A stretch of DNA of 62,000 nucleotides from Branchiostoma floridae. Taxonomy: Eukaryota > Chordata > Leptocardii > Amphioxiformes > Branchiostomatidae. Positions 9,823 to 24,200 of this stretch are shown piece after piece (the first letter of the stretch is position 1; each line of letters starts with the position of its first letter). Below the pieces are notes generated by a model. It was not told where the DNA came from and did no database searches. It was given only the letters and a program-made list of their open reading frames with translations. The translations under genes and the position numbers were made by a program. Where the stretch lies: positions 8,065,217 to 8,127,216 of the forward strand of contig NC_049988.1 of NCBI RefSeq assembly GCF_000003815.2, given 5' to 3'.

Positions 9823-12145
9823 ACTTTTTGACGTATCTTATTACCTGGATGTCTAACCTACATCTACGCAGTCACACTGTAGTCTCTAACAGCAAGGGTT
9901 TGCGAACAGCCGTGTACATGTATTAGTGTGCTAAAAGCCTATTCCCTAAGCAGACGTAGGGAGGGTAGTAGTACTGGCTGCGATTTTTAACGTCAACTTC
10001 CCTCCACACCCATTCATCATACCTAATCAAAGTGTAGTTCTCACATTGCATTGAACACGAACATCACTAGGTGGCGCTTATGATCAATAGTAACTAGTGT
10101 CTAGCGGTTGAATAAACAACATTGTGGAGAATGGTTAATGAAGATAATCCGATCATTAATGCTAGTTCACCTTTATCCGCTGGGTAACCTTTATCCGTTG
10201 TATATACATTTGGAGTATTCTGGGTTGTTTAGTCTACAGACGGCTGTTTCAGACTGCAGTGCTATGATGCAATTTGAAACCAACGTCCGTCAACTAGATA
10301 TTCCTAAATACATCATTTTTAAAAACAACGGATATACGTTACAATGTGGACAAAGGTGAACTACCGTTATATGATAAATTGCATGAATACAGATTCGTGT
10401 CGGGAAAGTCTCCGACTCATGTAAAATCTTACCCTGTAGATTTTGTGTCTGCGGCCATCAACATCCGGGCATTTGTGTCGACATGGAGATCCAGAGAAGC
10501 GGTCTTCTTTTGTTCAGGCCTGAGTGAAGAAATATGACAAGACGTGAACTTAACGTTCAAAATGTCATCAAAGATAGATGGTAATAAATGATGCTCCCAA
10601 TCATCTTTTACGACAAATACCTAATGGTGTTGTCACAACGGCGGTTACAATAATCAAATTCTGAAGATTGATAGATTAATTAATAAAAGACAGACTTTTG
10701 AACCTCATTGGTTAGATACATGATGACGAAACCAGGATCCGCTTCCTATTATGTAAGATTTAGTCCCAAAATGGAAAATATTTTCAAGAACAAAACCATC
10801 ATATGAATGGCATGTACAACCTTTGTTCAACATATGTGCATCACCATTTCGTATTTCTGATGTTTAGCTGGTTATTTCGCAAGATTGGTTTATTCAGTAG
10901 TACATAAAATATACAATGCCTCACAGTCTACCATTGTTGTATGTATTGCGCTTGTGTTTACAAAAATAGTATAGTTGCATTATCAAAATTCTGTGGAAAA
11001 CAACAAGATGTTCGCGTTACATAATTGGTTAAAACTTACAGACGTACAGAATAAAATTTTGAGATCAAATATTGAGATCAGTTTGTGAAATGTGCAAAAA
11101 AAACATGCATGAGGAATGAATGCCTTGTTGGCTGAGATACCATGTTTGGTCCCTTGAATTCTTCTTAAAACCTTAAAGGTGTCAATTTTGAAAATGTAAA
11201 AAATCTCAATATTTTTGCAGTGTAAGAGGATGTCATCCATAAACTTAACTTGATGTAGCCTTACCCTACATACACAATTCGTGACTTGAAAGAAAAAGAT
11301 AAACGCATCAGGGGCTATCAGGCAACGCGCCGAACGGAGAGTGTTGATTTGATTGACGTGACCTTTCAACGGTAAAACTTTTTCGTGGAACGGCTGACCG
11401 AATCAGCTGTTAATTATTCAGTCCAACCTTATCACCTGAGTGAGGCGTATATGTCACTAGTATCGTAGAAATAACATGCTTTGATAATCTGTCAGGATTC
11501 ACTAGCAATTAAATGTACCTGTCAAAGCAATAATCAAATCAGAGCGGCATTATGACGCATATGAAGGTCCATCCGGTGGTGTGACATTTTAGTTTTCAGT
11601 TATAATTATTCAGACACCATCTTTGACAAACACGTGCCTTAGCTATCCTCGAAAGATTACATACTTTGACTTAGAAAATAATTTAAAAATTGAAATGTAC
11701 GTTTACACAGAGAGTTTAAACATTTGATGGGCGGTTATAGCGTTAAAAGCATTACATAAAATTCAGTTATGTTTCGTAGGGTACAATGAATGACCTTCTA
11801 AGCTTTGATTACGATTGTCTAGAATTGCTTCAAATGAAATCCACGGAAAGAGACCAAAAACTACCCTGTCACAAATATAACAAAGAGGTTAGATGTGTGC
11901 TGATCTCAGTCAATAACAGACGTACAATAATAAGTATTCCGAACGTCCAACAGAATCAAGACCGCAACACGAGAGGGGTGGGGGGTGGGGGTAAAGATTT
12001 AGTCACATTTGGGACCGCATCCGTGGCACAACGTCCTCAGCGGCAAGACGTAGTACAGTCAGTTCAGGCCCTGGTAAAGATTGCTCATGAGTTATTTTTT
12101 TCTCGTCAGCCGGGTAAATGTTTTAGAGATTTTACGATTGAGCCT

Positions 12146-12151
12146 TTTATT
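12146..12151 (-). terminator. Polyadenylation signal for PHF24
   Basis: AATAAA on the minus strand lies about 115 bases beyond the PHF24 stop codon, giving a short 3' UTR. It is inferred from position only. Confidence 0.5.
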
Positions 12152-12264
12152 CAGATAATTAACACAGCAAAATGCAGCAAATCACAGCACGGTGAGCATA
12201 GCATAGAACAGCAAAGCAAAGCACAACACAGCATAACACAGCACACAGGAGTGTAACATGTTAG

Positions 12265-15200
12265 TTACCCATCACCACCAGTCTCCTTCTTTACAAAGCG
12301 TGCAAACCATCTACTGTAGGTCTCTCTGGCCTCGAACTCTGTGATTCTCCCGTCGTTGTTGTCATCGAAGGCTCGAAAGGTTTGTCTTGCCATATCAATC
12401 TCCTTCGCAGACAGAAGGCGCACCAAGGTGTTCTGTAACAGAAGACGGCAAACGATTGAGGATATGTAGAATGAGGTCTTACAAATTATGTGTGTAAGAA
12501 TAAGATTTTACAAATCATCCTTATAAAAAGATGAATCATTGTGACGCGTACCTTACTTCTTCTGCCAAGTTTGCGGACAGCCTCAAAGTTGAGGAACTCC
12601 CACCAATCCAAGGTGCCCGTTTGGTTGACATCCATGACCTTGAACTTTGCCCTCTCTCGGTCAAGTTCCTCCTCAGTTAAGCGGATGTCCAACTCTTCCA
12701 TCGTCTTTTGTCTGTAGTTCAGATATTCATCTAGAGATAGTGAGGAGTCTGAAAAGTGGCGGAACAACAAAGGTTAAAGTATTTGAACGAAACTCATCTG
12801 TGTTGACAGAATACAATGTTGTACATAATCAAGTTGAAGTTTGTTACACTTTGTTACAACACAAACTAAACAATGACCACGAAGTTACGGTCAATTTCGC
12901 AGACCTTCATCAGATGTCTGATTCACTGCACTGACTTTCGGGAAGCGTGATGACGTCACAAGTGAATCAAAGGTGACTGGAAGACGGAATATACATATGT
13001 GTACCATCGTAACGGTTCAGATAGGGTAGACGTCCCCTGATGTAATCTGCTTTCTTCACACCTCTCATCTCTGTTGACGTCATCACGCTTTTGGCCATGG
13101 ATTCCGGAAAGTGATCGGCAGAATCGACTGACAATTCATGGTGAGTGTTTCCTTTGTGTTGGAACAAAGCTCAAATTGTACCGGTCGTTGAAGTTCCAGG
13201 AAAGTTCTTACTGGCGCTAACTTAACATAGTGTATGGGTCAAGCGTTGTTCCTATAACAGCTAGTATTGAGCGCAACGAAATTTTGTCAGAATTCAAATG
13301 GCCAGCCTCCGGGATAACGTGACCTTCAAGTGACATTAGTCTTCAATCGGTCACAAGTCCCGGGAAGTTGATAACGTCCGTCGTCTCTCATTTTTTTTTC
13401 CGTATCAACCCCATGCAGACCATACAACGTAAAATGCACAACAGTACTCGGTGACACAAAGATAAGAGATTCTTTGGTGTACAAACTATTCGAAATATCT
13501 TGATAAATACCATTACTAAGTGCAGCCTATTCTGGTACTGAATACATAACAAACAAAACGTCAGGCACCTTTGTTGATGTCGCATCTCTCGAAGGCATCT
13601 ATCAAGTCTTGCATTTCCTCCTCTGTTAGAAGGGGACCGAGAGTTTCCTAAAGACAAACAAAAACACGTCACATTTCTCCAAACAATCTCTCCAAACTTA
13701 CGTATATTCTTCACTTAACCTCTCATTGTTAATTTTGATAACTGTTGAAGTCGTTGTATGATTTGTTTTCTTGTGAGAACGGCCCCTTTCTCTCCATTCG
13801 TGTGGGTAATCTGTATTCCGTATCATGACAAATGGTTTGTCGATGATTTTTTTTTGTTCATGAACACATAACAAAACATAGCAAGGATATTCTGGCACTG
13901 CACTCAAGTTGTAAAAATTAATTTAACAGCGCTACAAAAATACATTTAATAGATAAACACCGTTAATTACGATACCCGGAGTGCGCCAAAGACATGAAAT
14001 AATACCAATGCTAATCTGATTCAAACTAAATCATATAGAAAGATGACGACTACCTGACTGACGAGAGAAATGTCACCGTCAGCCAGATCAAGAATTGGAG
14101 CCAACCATTCTTTCTTTTGTAACGGAATTCATCAAATATACATCTTAAACTGCATTGTTCACCTAACCAGAAAGATGTGCCCGTTTTCATGTGTCTTACA
14201 TTCCCAAGAACAAAGAATACAGTCCATAAAGGAATTACAGAATAACGCCTTACATATCAACCATTCAAGTGTGTGGACTTTTGATTTTATTCCGATATTC
14301 CTTGGTTAATATACAATGAACATGTCTGCACATGTGCTGCTTATATACAACTCACACATTCATGGCAGCTCCACCCAATGTTGGTCTTGGCTCGCAACAG
14401 CAGGTTGAGGGCTTCTCTACCCTGGCACTGCCCGATCTTCTGTAAGCAGATCTCATGGTACACCTGTGTGGAAGACAGATTGAAATACTGACCAGTTCAG
14501 CTTGCCGATGCTAGGTGGCGCTGCAGTGATACAATGGTGGTCCCACACGTGACAAAGCTTGTATCCCCCCTCCATCACGGTTCATGACTGGAATAGATCC
14601 TGTGACCCATACAGCCTCTGTAGTCCAATGTATGCGTATGTTGTTCTTTCTGCTATGACTTTGGTTTCAAAGACTGTGTTATTTGCATAAATGGCGCCAT
14701 AGAAGAGGTTGATTCCTTCATAACGCCTAGTCTTGCAGTCGAAAAAAATGAGTAAGTCTATTTTTTTTGCATTCTCTTTGTTTTGTTAGGTTTCTGAACG
14801 CAGTGTTGCCGTTGGGTGCTCGTGTTATAATTTGGCAACGATTATGAAGGACCTATTTCATTTATCTATTGATGAGTTGAAATTACAATAAAGCAATATT
14901 GTACTTGTACGGCAGCTACTCAGGTTTTGCTGCTTACATTAAAGCTAAAGTTGCCCGTGCATCCGTGTGCAAATGCTAAGGGATGGCCCCATCTCCATTT
15001 CTGTAGCCCTTGGGCCACACATTTGTACTAAAACATTTGTGCAAGTCATTACAGCAGGGGGCTGGTCCGAGGGTAGTGATGTGTGTTTAACTCCCATACT
15101 CTTCCCCAAATGCTGAGTGCTACGCAGAGAAAGCGGCATGTACCATTTTTAAAGTCTTTGGCCGGGGACCGGGAATCGAGCTACTTACATCGGGCGACGC

Positions 15201-18200
15201 TAAACAAGAAACTGAATACACGCACATATTTGATACTAACATTTAGAATAGGGAAAATTACACAGAAAGACATTGGAGTGTCATTGATCAAAAACGCCAG
15301 TGAGAATATATAGAATGAATGAATGAAAGACAACAAACAGCAAAGTTTCATAAAGTGTCAATATTTCATGAAGGTATGTGACCTTCAAATTCCTTTCCTA
15401 ATGCATGGAGTACTGATAAATGACCTTGAATTTAAAACATTGTCATGTGTGTTGTGAATGTCGTCCATTACAACGGTGCGTCATACGCTGCAAATTTGAT
15501 TTTTCAGATTGGAAAAACCCCGTGAATCATTAATAATAAATTTTCCCCATCAATACTCGTATTTACATTATGTATTGTCATAATGATAGCATTCTCCACA
15601 AACATTGCCATTAGATGTATTACAATTGAATCAAGCGGCAGTTCAAGGGCAAACCGTCGCCCTTTGAAGTGATTCGCCACCAAGGTATATTGTTTGGTTT
15701 CGGTTGAAAATACATTGACAGAAGGCCCTCAACGGACACGTACACACTACTGTAGTTCAAAAACCCAGACTCTGCAACAAACACGGGACCACTCATTGTG
15801 TACACCATAGAGCATTAGAGCTGTGTATATAATTGCTCCCATTGGTTCTCTCTGATGACGTGCAATTGGGTGGTATGGGAATCATCCGGGTAGCACATTG
15901 GCGTCTCTCAATTGCTCTGGTAGGAATAATAGGCCATAAAGGCAGAAAATTCAGACATAGATTGTTCAACAGGACGTGATAAAGGTTAAATATTTCATCT
16001 GACTCCCTGAACAAATGCTGCATTCTGGCCTGTTGCTTTGGAGCTAGGCGCTGAGATTTGGTATTATCTTTCATTCATCGGTCCCAACATTTACAAAATA
16101 CGTTTATCTTTATTGAATACTAGTATCTTCATTGCACATTTTTGCCACATCGGGCTAAGTGCAGGTCACAACAAGACACGTTGAAGGTACACATTTGACA
16201 GATGCAAAATAAAACTATCGTTGGATAAATTCAACTTCTCATCGCTTTTCAGTTATGGTGGACGTAAAAGAACAGGTCCATGTTTTATGATCGATGGTTT
16301 GTCTAATTTCATTAGGAAAATGAATTTTCCTACAGGAGTTCAGTGTGTAAAAAGGGGAATTTGTACAAGCCTATATGGTTCACGTCCCTCTTCTCTATAT
16401 AGACTACATTCTATTACAAAATGATAGCATGAGATCTTGAGATGTAAGATGTTTTTCGTTTATTTCGTGGCATTTTTTACATGCAAGTTTACATACCGTA
16501 GCATGCACTGTATAATACTAGTAGAGTATCTAGGGGCTTTCATAAAGTTCCATGTATTCAGTAAACGATGTTATTTTACACATTGCACTGATTCGGGTTT
16601 TTTTTTTTAATCAGACAATTTTACCTGACGAATCGTGATAAAGCGAATAAAGGACTACTTTTTAGCTCGAAATGGCCTACCTTGGAGCAGACTCTGCATG
16701 GATAGATCTCGTTCCCAGTGTAGACTCCGCACACCGAGCACAAGTCGTCCGACTCTACCTGAAAACACACAGACCTGACCGTTAGAATTCAAACGGTCCA
16801 TAGTCCAACCGGTACCATCATGAAAAGCAAACAGTTCACATTCATACTAAGGCCACAGTGACTATATGAACATCCGCGTGCGCAACAATTTTGGGAACGG
16901 GTTTTCTGCGCGTTAAAAATCTGCGCTCGCGTTAAAAATCTGCGCGTTAAAAAATTAAGTTGTGCATTGATAAATTTTTTGTCAGAAAAATGTGACCCCA
17001 TTATATGATTTTCCCTCTGCTACCTGAATTTTTGGTTTGAAAAGCCCCTATTTTTTTTTTTGGTCCCTTGGGAATAGGTTAATTTGCATATCCAGAAGAT
17101 TTCAAAATCACTTGAATTTGACACAAATACATGGAAAAATTACTAATATGAGGCTTTGTGTTGTAAAATATATCTGCTTGAGGCTTTTCTCCATTCTACA
17201 AGCTTCATTTCATCTTTTCTCAAGCAGATTGTTTCACATGCAAATGTCAACCTTTGTTGCGCGTTAAAACTTAACATTTAAAAATCACTTTAAAACTCCT
17301 GGAATATTTACAGAAAGGGATATTGTACTCTAGAATGCAACAATATGATACTTAATTTCATTTTGTGTTATCATCTTCAAGCTTTTAAGTTAAAAACGGC
17401 AAAAAAGTTTTCAAATCCCGAGGGAATCAGCTAATTTGCATATTTTAACGCGCAGGTTTTTAACGCGCAAGTTTTAACGCGCAAATTTTAACGCGCACAA
17501 AACCCCAACCCAACAATTTTGACCTGTTTAAGAAAAATCACTTTTCAACAATACTGCAAATCGTAACAATAAGCAAGTATATGATATAAATTACAAATCA
17601 ATTCTAGGAAAATGGCATTAATGAGACAGTGTAGTCTCCCAAAATCAAATAGATGCGAAATAATATAGATAAAGAATTATTGTTTGGTATGCCATGTTCT
17701 GTGTGGTCTGTCATTTGATCAACCTTCCTGACCACTTACATTTCATTAGTCTCTACCAGACGCATGACAGAATAGTAATAGGGGACTTTTTTTAGCCAAG
17801 TAGGGAATAAAAGCCCAGTAGGAGGTAATTGGTATAGGAGTGAACTGGGTAGACTGCAAAATACTGGCTGAAATCTCATTGCAACTTATTTGTCCCTATT
17901 TAACCAATCCTTCTCTTTTTCATGCAGCTAACACGTCTGCATGGAGACTAGATTTCATAAGGAAATCAACGTTTCCCCAACTGTTTTTGCACGCTCGCAT
18001 CAGCATTGGGGTTCCCAAAGAATGTTACCCAAAGAATCAAATCACCATGACGTTGAGGGTACGGTCGTAGAACTGTTAAGTAAAACGATAAATTTCTTGA
18101 CTTTTTGCGTGTACAAGCGTTTCAATTTCAACGACGAACATCGTTGAAAGACATGTCTTATTTAAACACCGAGTGTCATATTTCTTGCCACGAATGTTTT

Positions 18201-21200
18201 GGAATTTTGCTTTCCATTCTTTTACACACTCCGAATATCAAATGTATTCTTCCTGTGGTTTCGATGCTTTTCACTGGCATCATCTTGAAATGAATAACAC
18301 CATACATGAGCCTGTTTTGATTGTTATCTTACGTGAAACTTGTACTCCGTAGCCATTGCTAATTCAGGATAATAGGGTACAAAAAATTCATGCTAAGTTG
18401 TGGGGTGATTTGATAGTCACAAAACCCAGTATAGTTTGTGTGCTACTCAAGACACCAGATTTCCATCCACAGTTTCCTAATAGTAACCATGTTTAATGTT
18501 TTATTTGCAAAGTCATGCCCGAAGCCGAAACATTGCATGTACAATCTTAAAGATTAAGACTAGAAAATATCGTGATACATATAACACTAGGGTCTAATCA
18601 ACTATATGATGCAATGTATTCTACTGTAAGGTTTGACTTCTTTGAAGGCAGTGGTTAACGAACTGTCCCCCGTTTTGTATAGTAATTCTGTCAATGTTCA
18701 CAACACTACCCTGAAAGAAGGAAATTATTCCTAGAAATCTTCAAATTTTTTCCAAGTTTTTCACACCTCAACGACCAACAACAAAAAATCTTCTTGCTTA
18801 AGTCGTCCAACTCGTTTATATACGAAAATGTTGGACAATACATCTCCCATTGCATAAGGAAAGAAGTCAAACCCCTCAGATAGTTTAGATAGACACAGAT
18901 TTAAAATAGATGTCATGTTCATGTTCTGTATATCACTGTCTTGCTTTGCAATTAGCCCACGGGCATGATCTTGCAATAAAGTTATCATCAATAATTAGGT
19001 TTTGTGTTTTTGGTGAAAATATTTCAATATTTTCTTCTAAAATATCAAATGCGTGTTAGAAAACCACCCATCATGGCCCCTCCAACTCATGGCCTAGCCA
19101 TTCAGTCTGTTCCTTACCCCGCAGGAGTTGGCTTTTTATCAACTCGGACAACAAGGTAAGTGCAACGTTTGGCCGGGAGAATTACATCTGAAGGGTGCGG
19201 TGAAATGATGGCCGGCCTAGCTCATCTTGTGTAGCTGAGCACGGCTTTCCCGTGCATTGTAAGAGCTTTCGGAGGCATTAGGTGTTGATACCGGGTAGTG
19301 TGGATGCGAGGAGGATATCTGCTGCCAAAGTGTAATTACGTTCTTACTGTGAAGTAGATCAAGCCTAGCAAGTTGTGTTTTCGGTTAGGCCATGTGGATT
19401 TGATTATATGGATGATGTTCATGCGTGCATAAATTTTTTGCCGTTTACAAAAATTAAAAAAAAAAATGTTTTCAACCATACTGTAAACCGTACAAAGCAA
19501 CTGCAAAATGAGCAAAGATATGCCGAAGAATGCAAATAAAATATCGAAAACGTCCTACGAATGTCATAGAATGGCAAGGTCAATTCCAATGTCAAAGAGG
19601 AAGCTGTGTGTGAAAGGACAAAAATGAAGGATCAAATGTTTGGTACACCATACTCTGTGTTTTCGTCATGTTTTAAGCCTTCCTAGCCACTTAGATTTCA
19701 TAATGAAGGTTGTTTTTGTTTTCTGACAAACCTTTTTTTATTCGCACGCTCGCATCAGTTTTGGGGATCCCAGAAGATGTCATCTATATAATCAAATCAA
19801 CATGGCCTAAGCCTGAAAGAAATAGAGTTGGTATGTAGGGATTCTATTATATTTAAAAATATTTTTCTATCTCGGCCGAAGTAAAACCCGACAAGTAAGT
19901 GCTGATTATCCAAATAGCAATTACTCACAGGAACTGGATATGATTTTGGAAACGGTCCATCCTCCTAACGCCCGGTCCCCAACGACATTACCTTTTGGGG
20001 CCCTGCTATCCCATGCCCTATCAGTGGCTATTATGATTGTCGCCACAAACAAGCTGTCGACCAATCAGAGAATAGGCCTTTCTTGGGCTTGTTGTTGTCG
20101 CAAGCTGTCTCGCAAAGGCCGCTGGGAAGCTATCAGCCAATCATGTTACGTATTACCATGGCTTTGTTTGCTCACCATGCCGACGCCCGATCTCCAACGG
20201 CTGACTGCCCATATAAGGGCAAGCTCATTAATATTCATAAGCAAGGCACCCCTAATAACCGAATACTGAGTTGTCAGGGGTGATATCATAGGCTTTGCCT
20301 TGATTGTCAACCCTGAGTGTGAGGGTGGAAACGGTCAGACGTTTTACCTTTCGTCAAGGACGCAGTTGCTTGACTAAATACTTTTTGTCGTATCTTATCA
20401 CCTGGATGTCTAACCCTCATTGACGTAAACACAGATTAGCATTGTAAAACTGAAATGTAAAACTGACTTGCATCAGACACTTGTATTTTCAACATCGCAC
20501 TTATAAAGATATACATTCTACAAGCACAAGTGTAGCAATAAACTAAACAAAGAAGTACAATATTTACCAGACAATCTTACATCAACTATAATATGAAACT
20601 GTTAAAAGGGGTACGTGTGATACGAGGAGCTTGTTTTGAATTTCGTGACCTATGGGTTTCAGTGCAGATTGGAAATTTTATGCCCTTGTTAGTGACCGAC
20701 CAAAAAAGCTAGGGTCGGCAGGTTTTTGCTCCACGTTGATTTGACTATATGGATGACATCCGTGTAGGCATGAATTTTCGGCTGTTTTCAAGGGCAACAT
20801 AAAGTTTTCAACTATTCAGCAAATCATAAAAGCAGCTGCAAAATGGGCAAATATCAGCCGTAGATTACAAAAAAATATCGCAAAACGTCATAAAATATCA
20901 AAGTAAACTCCAATATAAAAGAATCAGATGTGAAAGAACCAAAATGAAGCCTCTTGTTCGATATATACTATAGTCTGTGTGTTGCGTCATTTCTTCAACC
21001 TTTGTGACCACTTATATATTTATTATTACCTTTGCCAGAATGGCTAAGGTTATGTTTTAGGCTTGTGAGTCTGTGTGTGTGTGTCTGTGTGTGTGTGTGT
21101 GTTAACAGCATAACTCGAGAAGCCTTTGATGTATCCCGATTATATTTGGTAGGTGGGTAGGGGTCGGGAAAACGAAGGTCAACTTCGATAATGGGCCCCC

Positions 21201-24200
21201 TAGCGGCTTGCGAAGGTACTGCAGCAGAACCTCAATTTTTGATATCTCCTGTTCTGGACATGCTGTGATCATGATTTTCGAGTGGTAGATAGCCCTCGAG
21301 GCAGAGAGTAAGTGCTGGGAGTTTGGGCCCCCTAGCAGCTTTTTTGGAACTGCAGGCGCCGGTTTCCTTTCAAACTTTGGACGAGAATAACTCTACAACG
21401 TGTTGACGAATCGTCATGATTTTTGGTATGTACATAGAATGAGTGATGACTTACATAATGGTATACTAATTATGCAAATCAACAGCTAATTTGCATAATT
21501 AATTAGGAAAATTTATAAAACCACTACATTCCATGATAGGACTTTAAAACTTGTCACATATGTAGCTGAGAAAGAGAGAAATGTCAATACATATTTACCA
21601 TGCAAATGATGATCTCATTTGCATAATTAATGAGAAAATATGACCGTGTTGACGGATCGTCATAATTTTTGGCATGTAGATAGCCTAAGTGAAGACTTAT
21701 ATAATGCGATACTTATTATGCAAATTAACAGCTAATTTGCATAATTGATTAGGAAATGTTCATAAGTCCACTGTATTCCATTATAGTACTTTCATCAATG
21801 AAAGTTGTCACATATGTAACTGAGAAAGAGGGAAGAGAGTAAGAGGTGTATTTAAAGACTTAGCATGATTTTTGGTATGCTAATAGCTTAAGTAATGCTT
21901 GCTACAATTTGATATCAATTGATTGTAACTTGGGATCTAATTTGCATAATCAATGCCAAAATTTTATAAACCAACTCCAAGCATATAATTGTAAAGAAAA
22001 TGAAATGAGTAACGCATTTGACTACAGACATCATTCTGCATAACAAACCTGGTTTATTTGGCAAAGGTATGTGTTCGTGGAACTCTAGTTTCATAATGAC
22101 TTTTCTTTTTAGACAAACTTCTTTTTCTGGTTCCCAGAGGATGTCATCAATATAATCAAATCAGTATGGCCTAAGAAAAGAGCAGAGCAGGGTTTATCTC
22201 TCACGTGAAAAATACAGCAGCAAACGTTATAACATATAGATCTGGTAGGGAATATAAAACTGTAAATCTGACATCTGAATGATAGAATCAAGGCTTAATA
22301 GAATCACATCTTATTCAAGACCACCGTCTGCATTTCAAACCCTGTTTACAGATTTTTAAAAGGCTTTTGACAGTTGATGAAATAATGTGTAGCAAATATT
22401 GCACTTCTTTGTTCAGTGTTGCCCAATTACAATAAGGTGGTGAAAAGTTGCTAATTGTTAGTCAATAGATTCATAATCAGTGAATCAAATTGACCGAAAT
22501 CTAAAACAAAAAGGGAATTCTTACCCACCGACCGTATTTTTTTCAGGACAGTAATAGAAAACACAACATTTCTTTTCCTAGGCCCTCATTGTATAGCGAC
22601 ATACATATTATGCTTCGTCTGCTGTTAATTGCTTTATGACAGGCAAACTATAACGCTATAAAAAGAAGCCCTCCAAATCACCCCAACAACCTTGCCATCC
22701 CTGCATGGGTTATGATATCAATCATAACTGCCTACGTGATATTAATCATAAGTGCCTACATATTAACACATGATTAATCCGCTGCTATTGGTGAAAACCA
22801 TAGGGTGTGACGGCATGATTCTATGCGACAAGAGACCGTGTTAACGTGATGGGATATTACACCTACACACTATGAAGGTGGTATCTCACTGCACGTGTGG
22901 CACCGGTGCGGCACTGCGGAGTTCGTAGATGACTCAACGAATTTCAGAAATAAAGAAGGAATGTTCTTACGTTTTGTGTATTTTGTTGTCTTCTAAGTCA
23001 TACTTATAACTACTACGCAATAAATTTATTATAAAAACTATCGGCGGAAATAACACAACAGTGCCTCAGTGAACGAACCCCGCAGTGCCGCACCGGTGCC
23101 CCAAGTGCACTGAGATACCATCTTTTACGTGATGGGATATTACACCTACACACCGTACAGGGTTGTGGCTGACGTAAGTCGCATCTTGATAAAAAGGAAA
23201 GGTTCGTCACCCAATGAGTGACATCGTGTTGGCTTAAAGGGTTAGGGCATTTGGCCCAGAACCAAAAGGTCCTGTGTTGGAATCCCCTGACATGCCACCG
23301 ATGTTGTGCACGAGGGAAAGGACTTACAAGACTTTCTACACTTCACCCAGGTGTAAAAATGAGTATGTTCTTGAAGAGTAGTGATGGGCTCTGTTTGGCA
23401 TTACTGTGTGGCACAGTATATACCGATAACTCCCACTGCCCCTACAGCCTCTGAGGAGGGACTACCTTTGCCTGCCTTTCAGTTTCCCATGGCTAAGCAA
23501 TAAACAAATATATCATTCTAGCTGCGAACCCCGCTGGTTCAAACGGGGAATTGGAGAATACACAATCCTACCCTCAACAGGAAAGGGTGACTACGTCTGA
23601 CCGTTTCCAAAATCATATCCAGCTGCTTGAGTAACTGCTTGTTGGCGTGTATTTATATTCCGCTGCGTTCTCTCTGCGAATTTGCAGAGTGTGAAGAGCT
23701 AGATGATGGCGACCTAGCCTACACTACCTTCCCTTGTGACAAAGAAACGCGGGGGTTTAATCTTATGGGTGAAAATAAGACCGTTTATCTTCCTGTAGAT
23801 AATGCATCTCTCAGCGCTGGCAAATCTAAGCCGTCTAAGCACATCTCATCTTCCACGTTCAAGTGTATTTATTTACAAAATCATACGTGATTCATCGACC
23901 TCGTACGTGGTGGCACTCTGTCCTGATTGATCCTGATTGCGGTGAAGCTTAAGAAATACCCCGGCGGTCTCCTGGTCTCCTGGTCCCCTGGTGCAGTCAA
24001 TACAACATAGGTTAAGCTGAGAAAGGCTATTAAAGATTTCCAAATATCAAGATCAGGTTTACGCAGGCACGCGTCAGAAAGTGCGTCAACTGCATGATGA
24101 CGCAACTGTGTATGGTGCTACAATTGCCAAACAGTAAGAACCCATGACACGTGTCCGTTACATCACAGGGCAGTAAAGTACAGGTCCACAATAGGCAGGC

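Larger units (their letters stand above)
5680..12140. other. Gene-poor interval
   Basis: I find no coding exon I can support here. The stretch holds an 11-base G run near 6440, the 22-bp minisatellite, the 135-bp tandem duplication and a transposon relic listed separately, and AT-rich sequence. Open frames present are short, unsupported by splice structure and unlike known proteins. Confidence 0.5.
16849..18050. mobile_element. TIR element family 1, copy C (twice interrupted)
   Basis: This is one of three copies of a DNA transposon with ends like TTAGGCCATGTTGATTTGAT (others at 19386-19809 and 20735-22172). It begins near AAGGCCACAGTGACTATATG and ends near AATCAAATCACCATG. It is split by insertions at 16893-17511 and 17749-17949. 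With those removed, it aligns in order with copy A. It lies in PHF24 intron 1. Confidence 0.7.

Noticed and set aside
14054-14120. Possible extra PHF24 exon (LDLADGDISLVSQ before GTAGTC)
   Set aside because: Exons at 14356-14463 and 13569-13647 already join in phase and match vertebrate PHF24 without a gap, and the acceptor here is poor.
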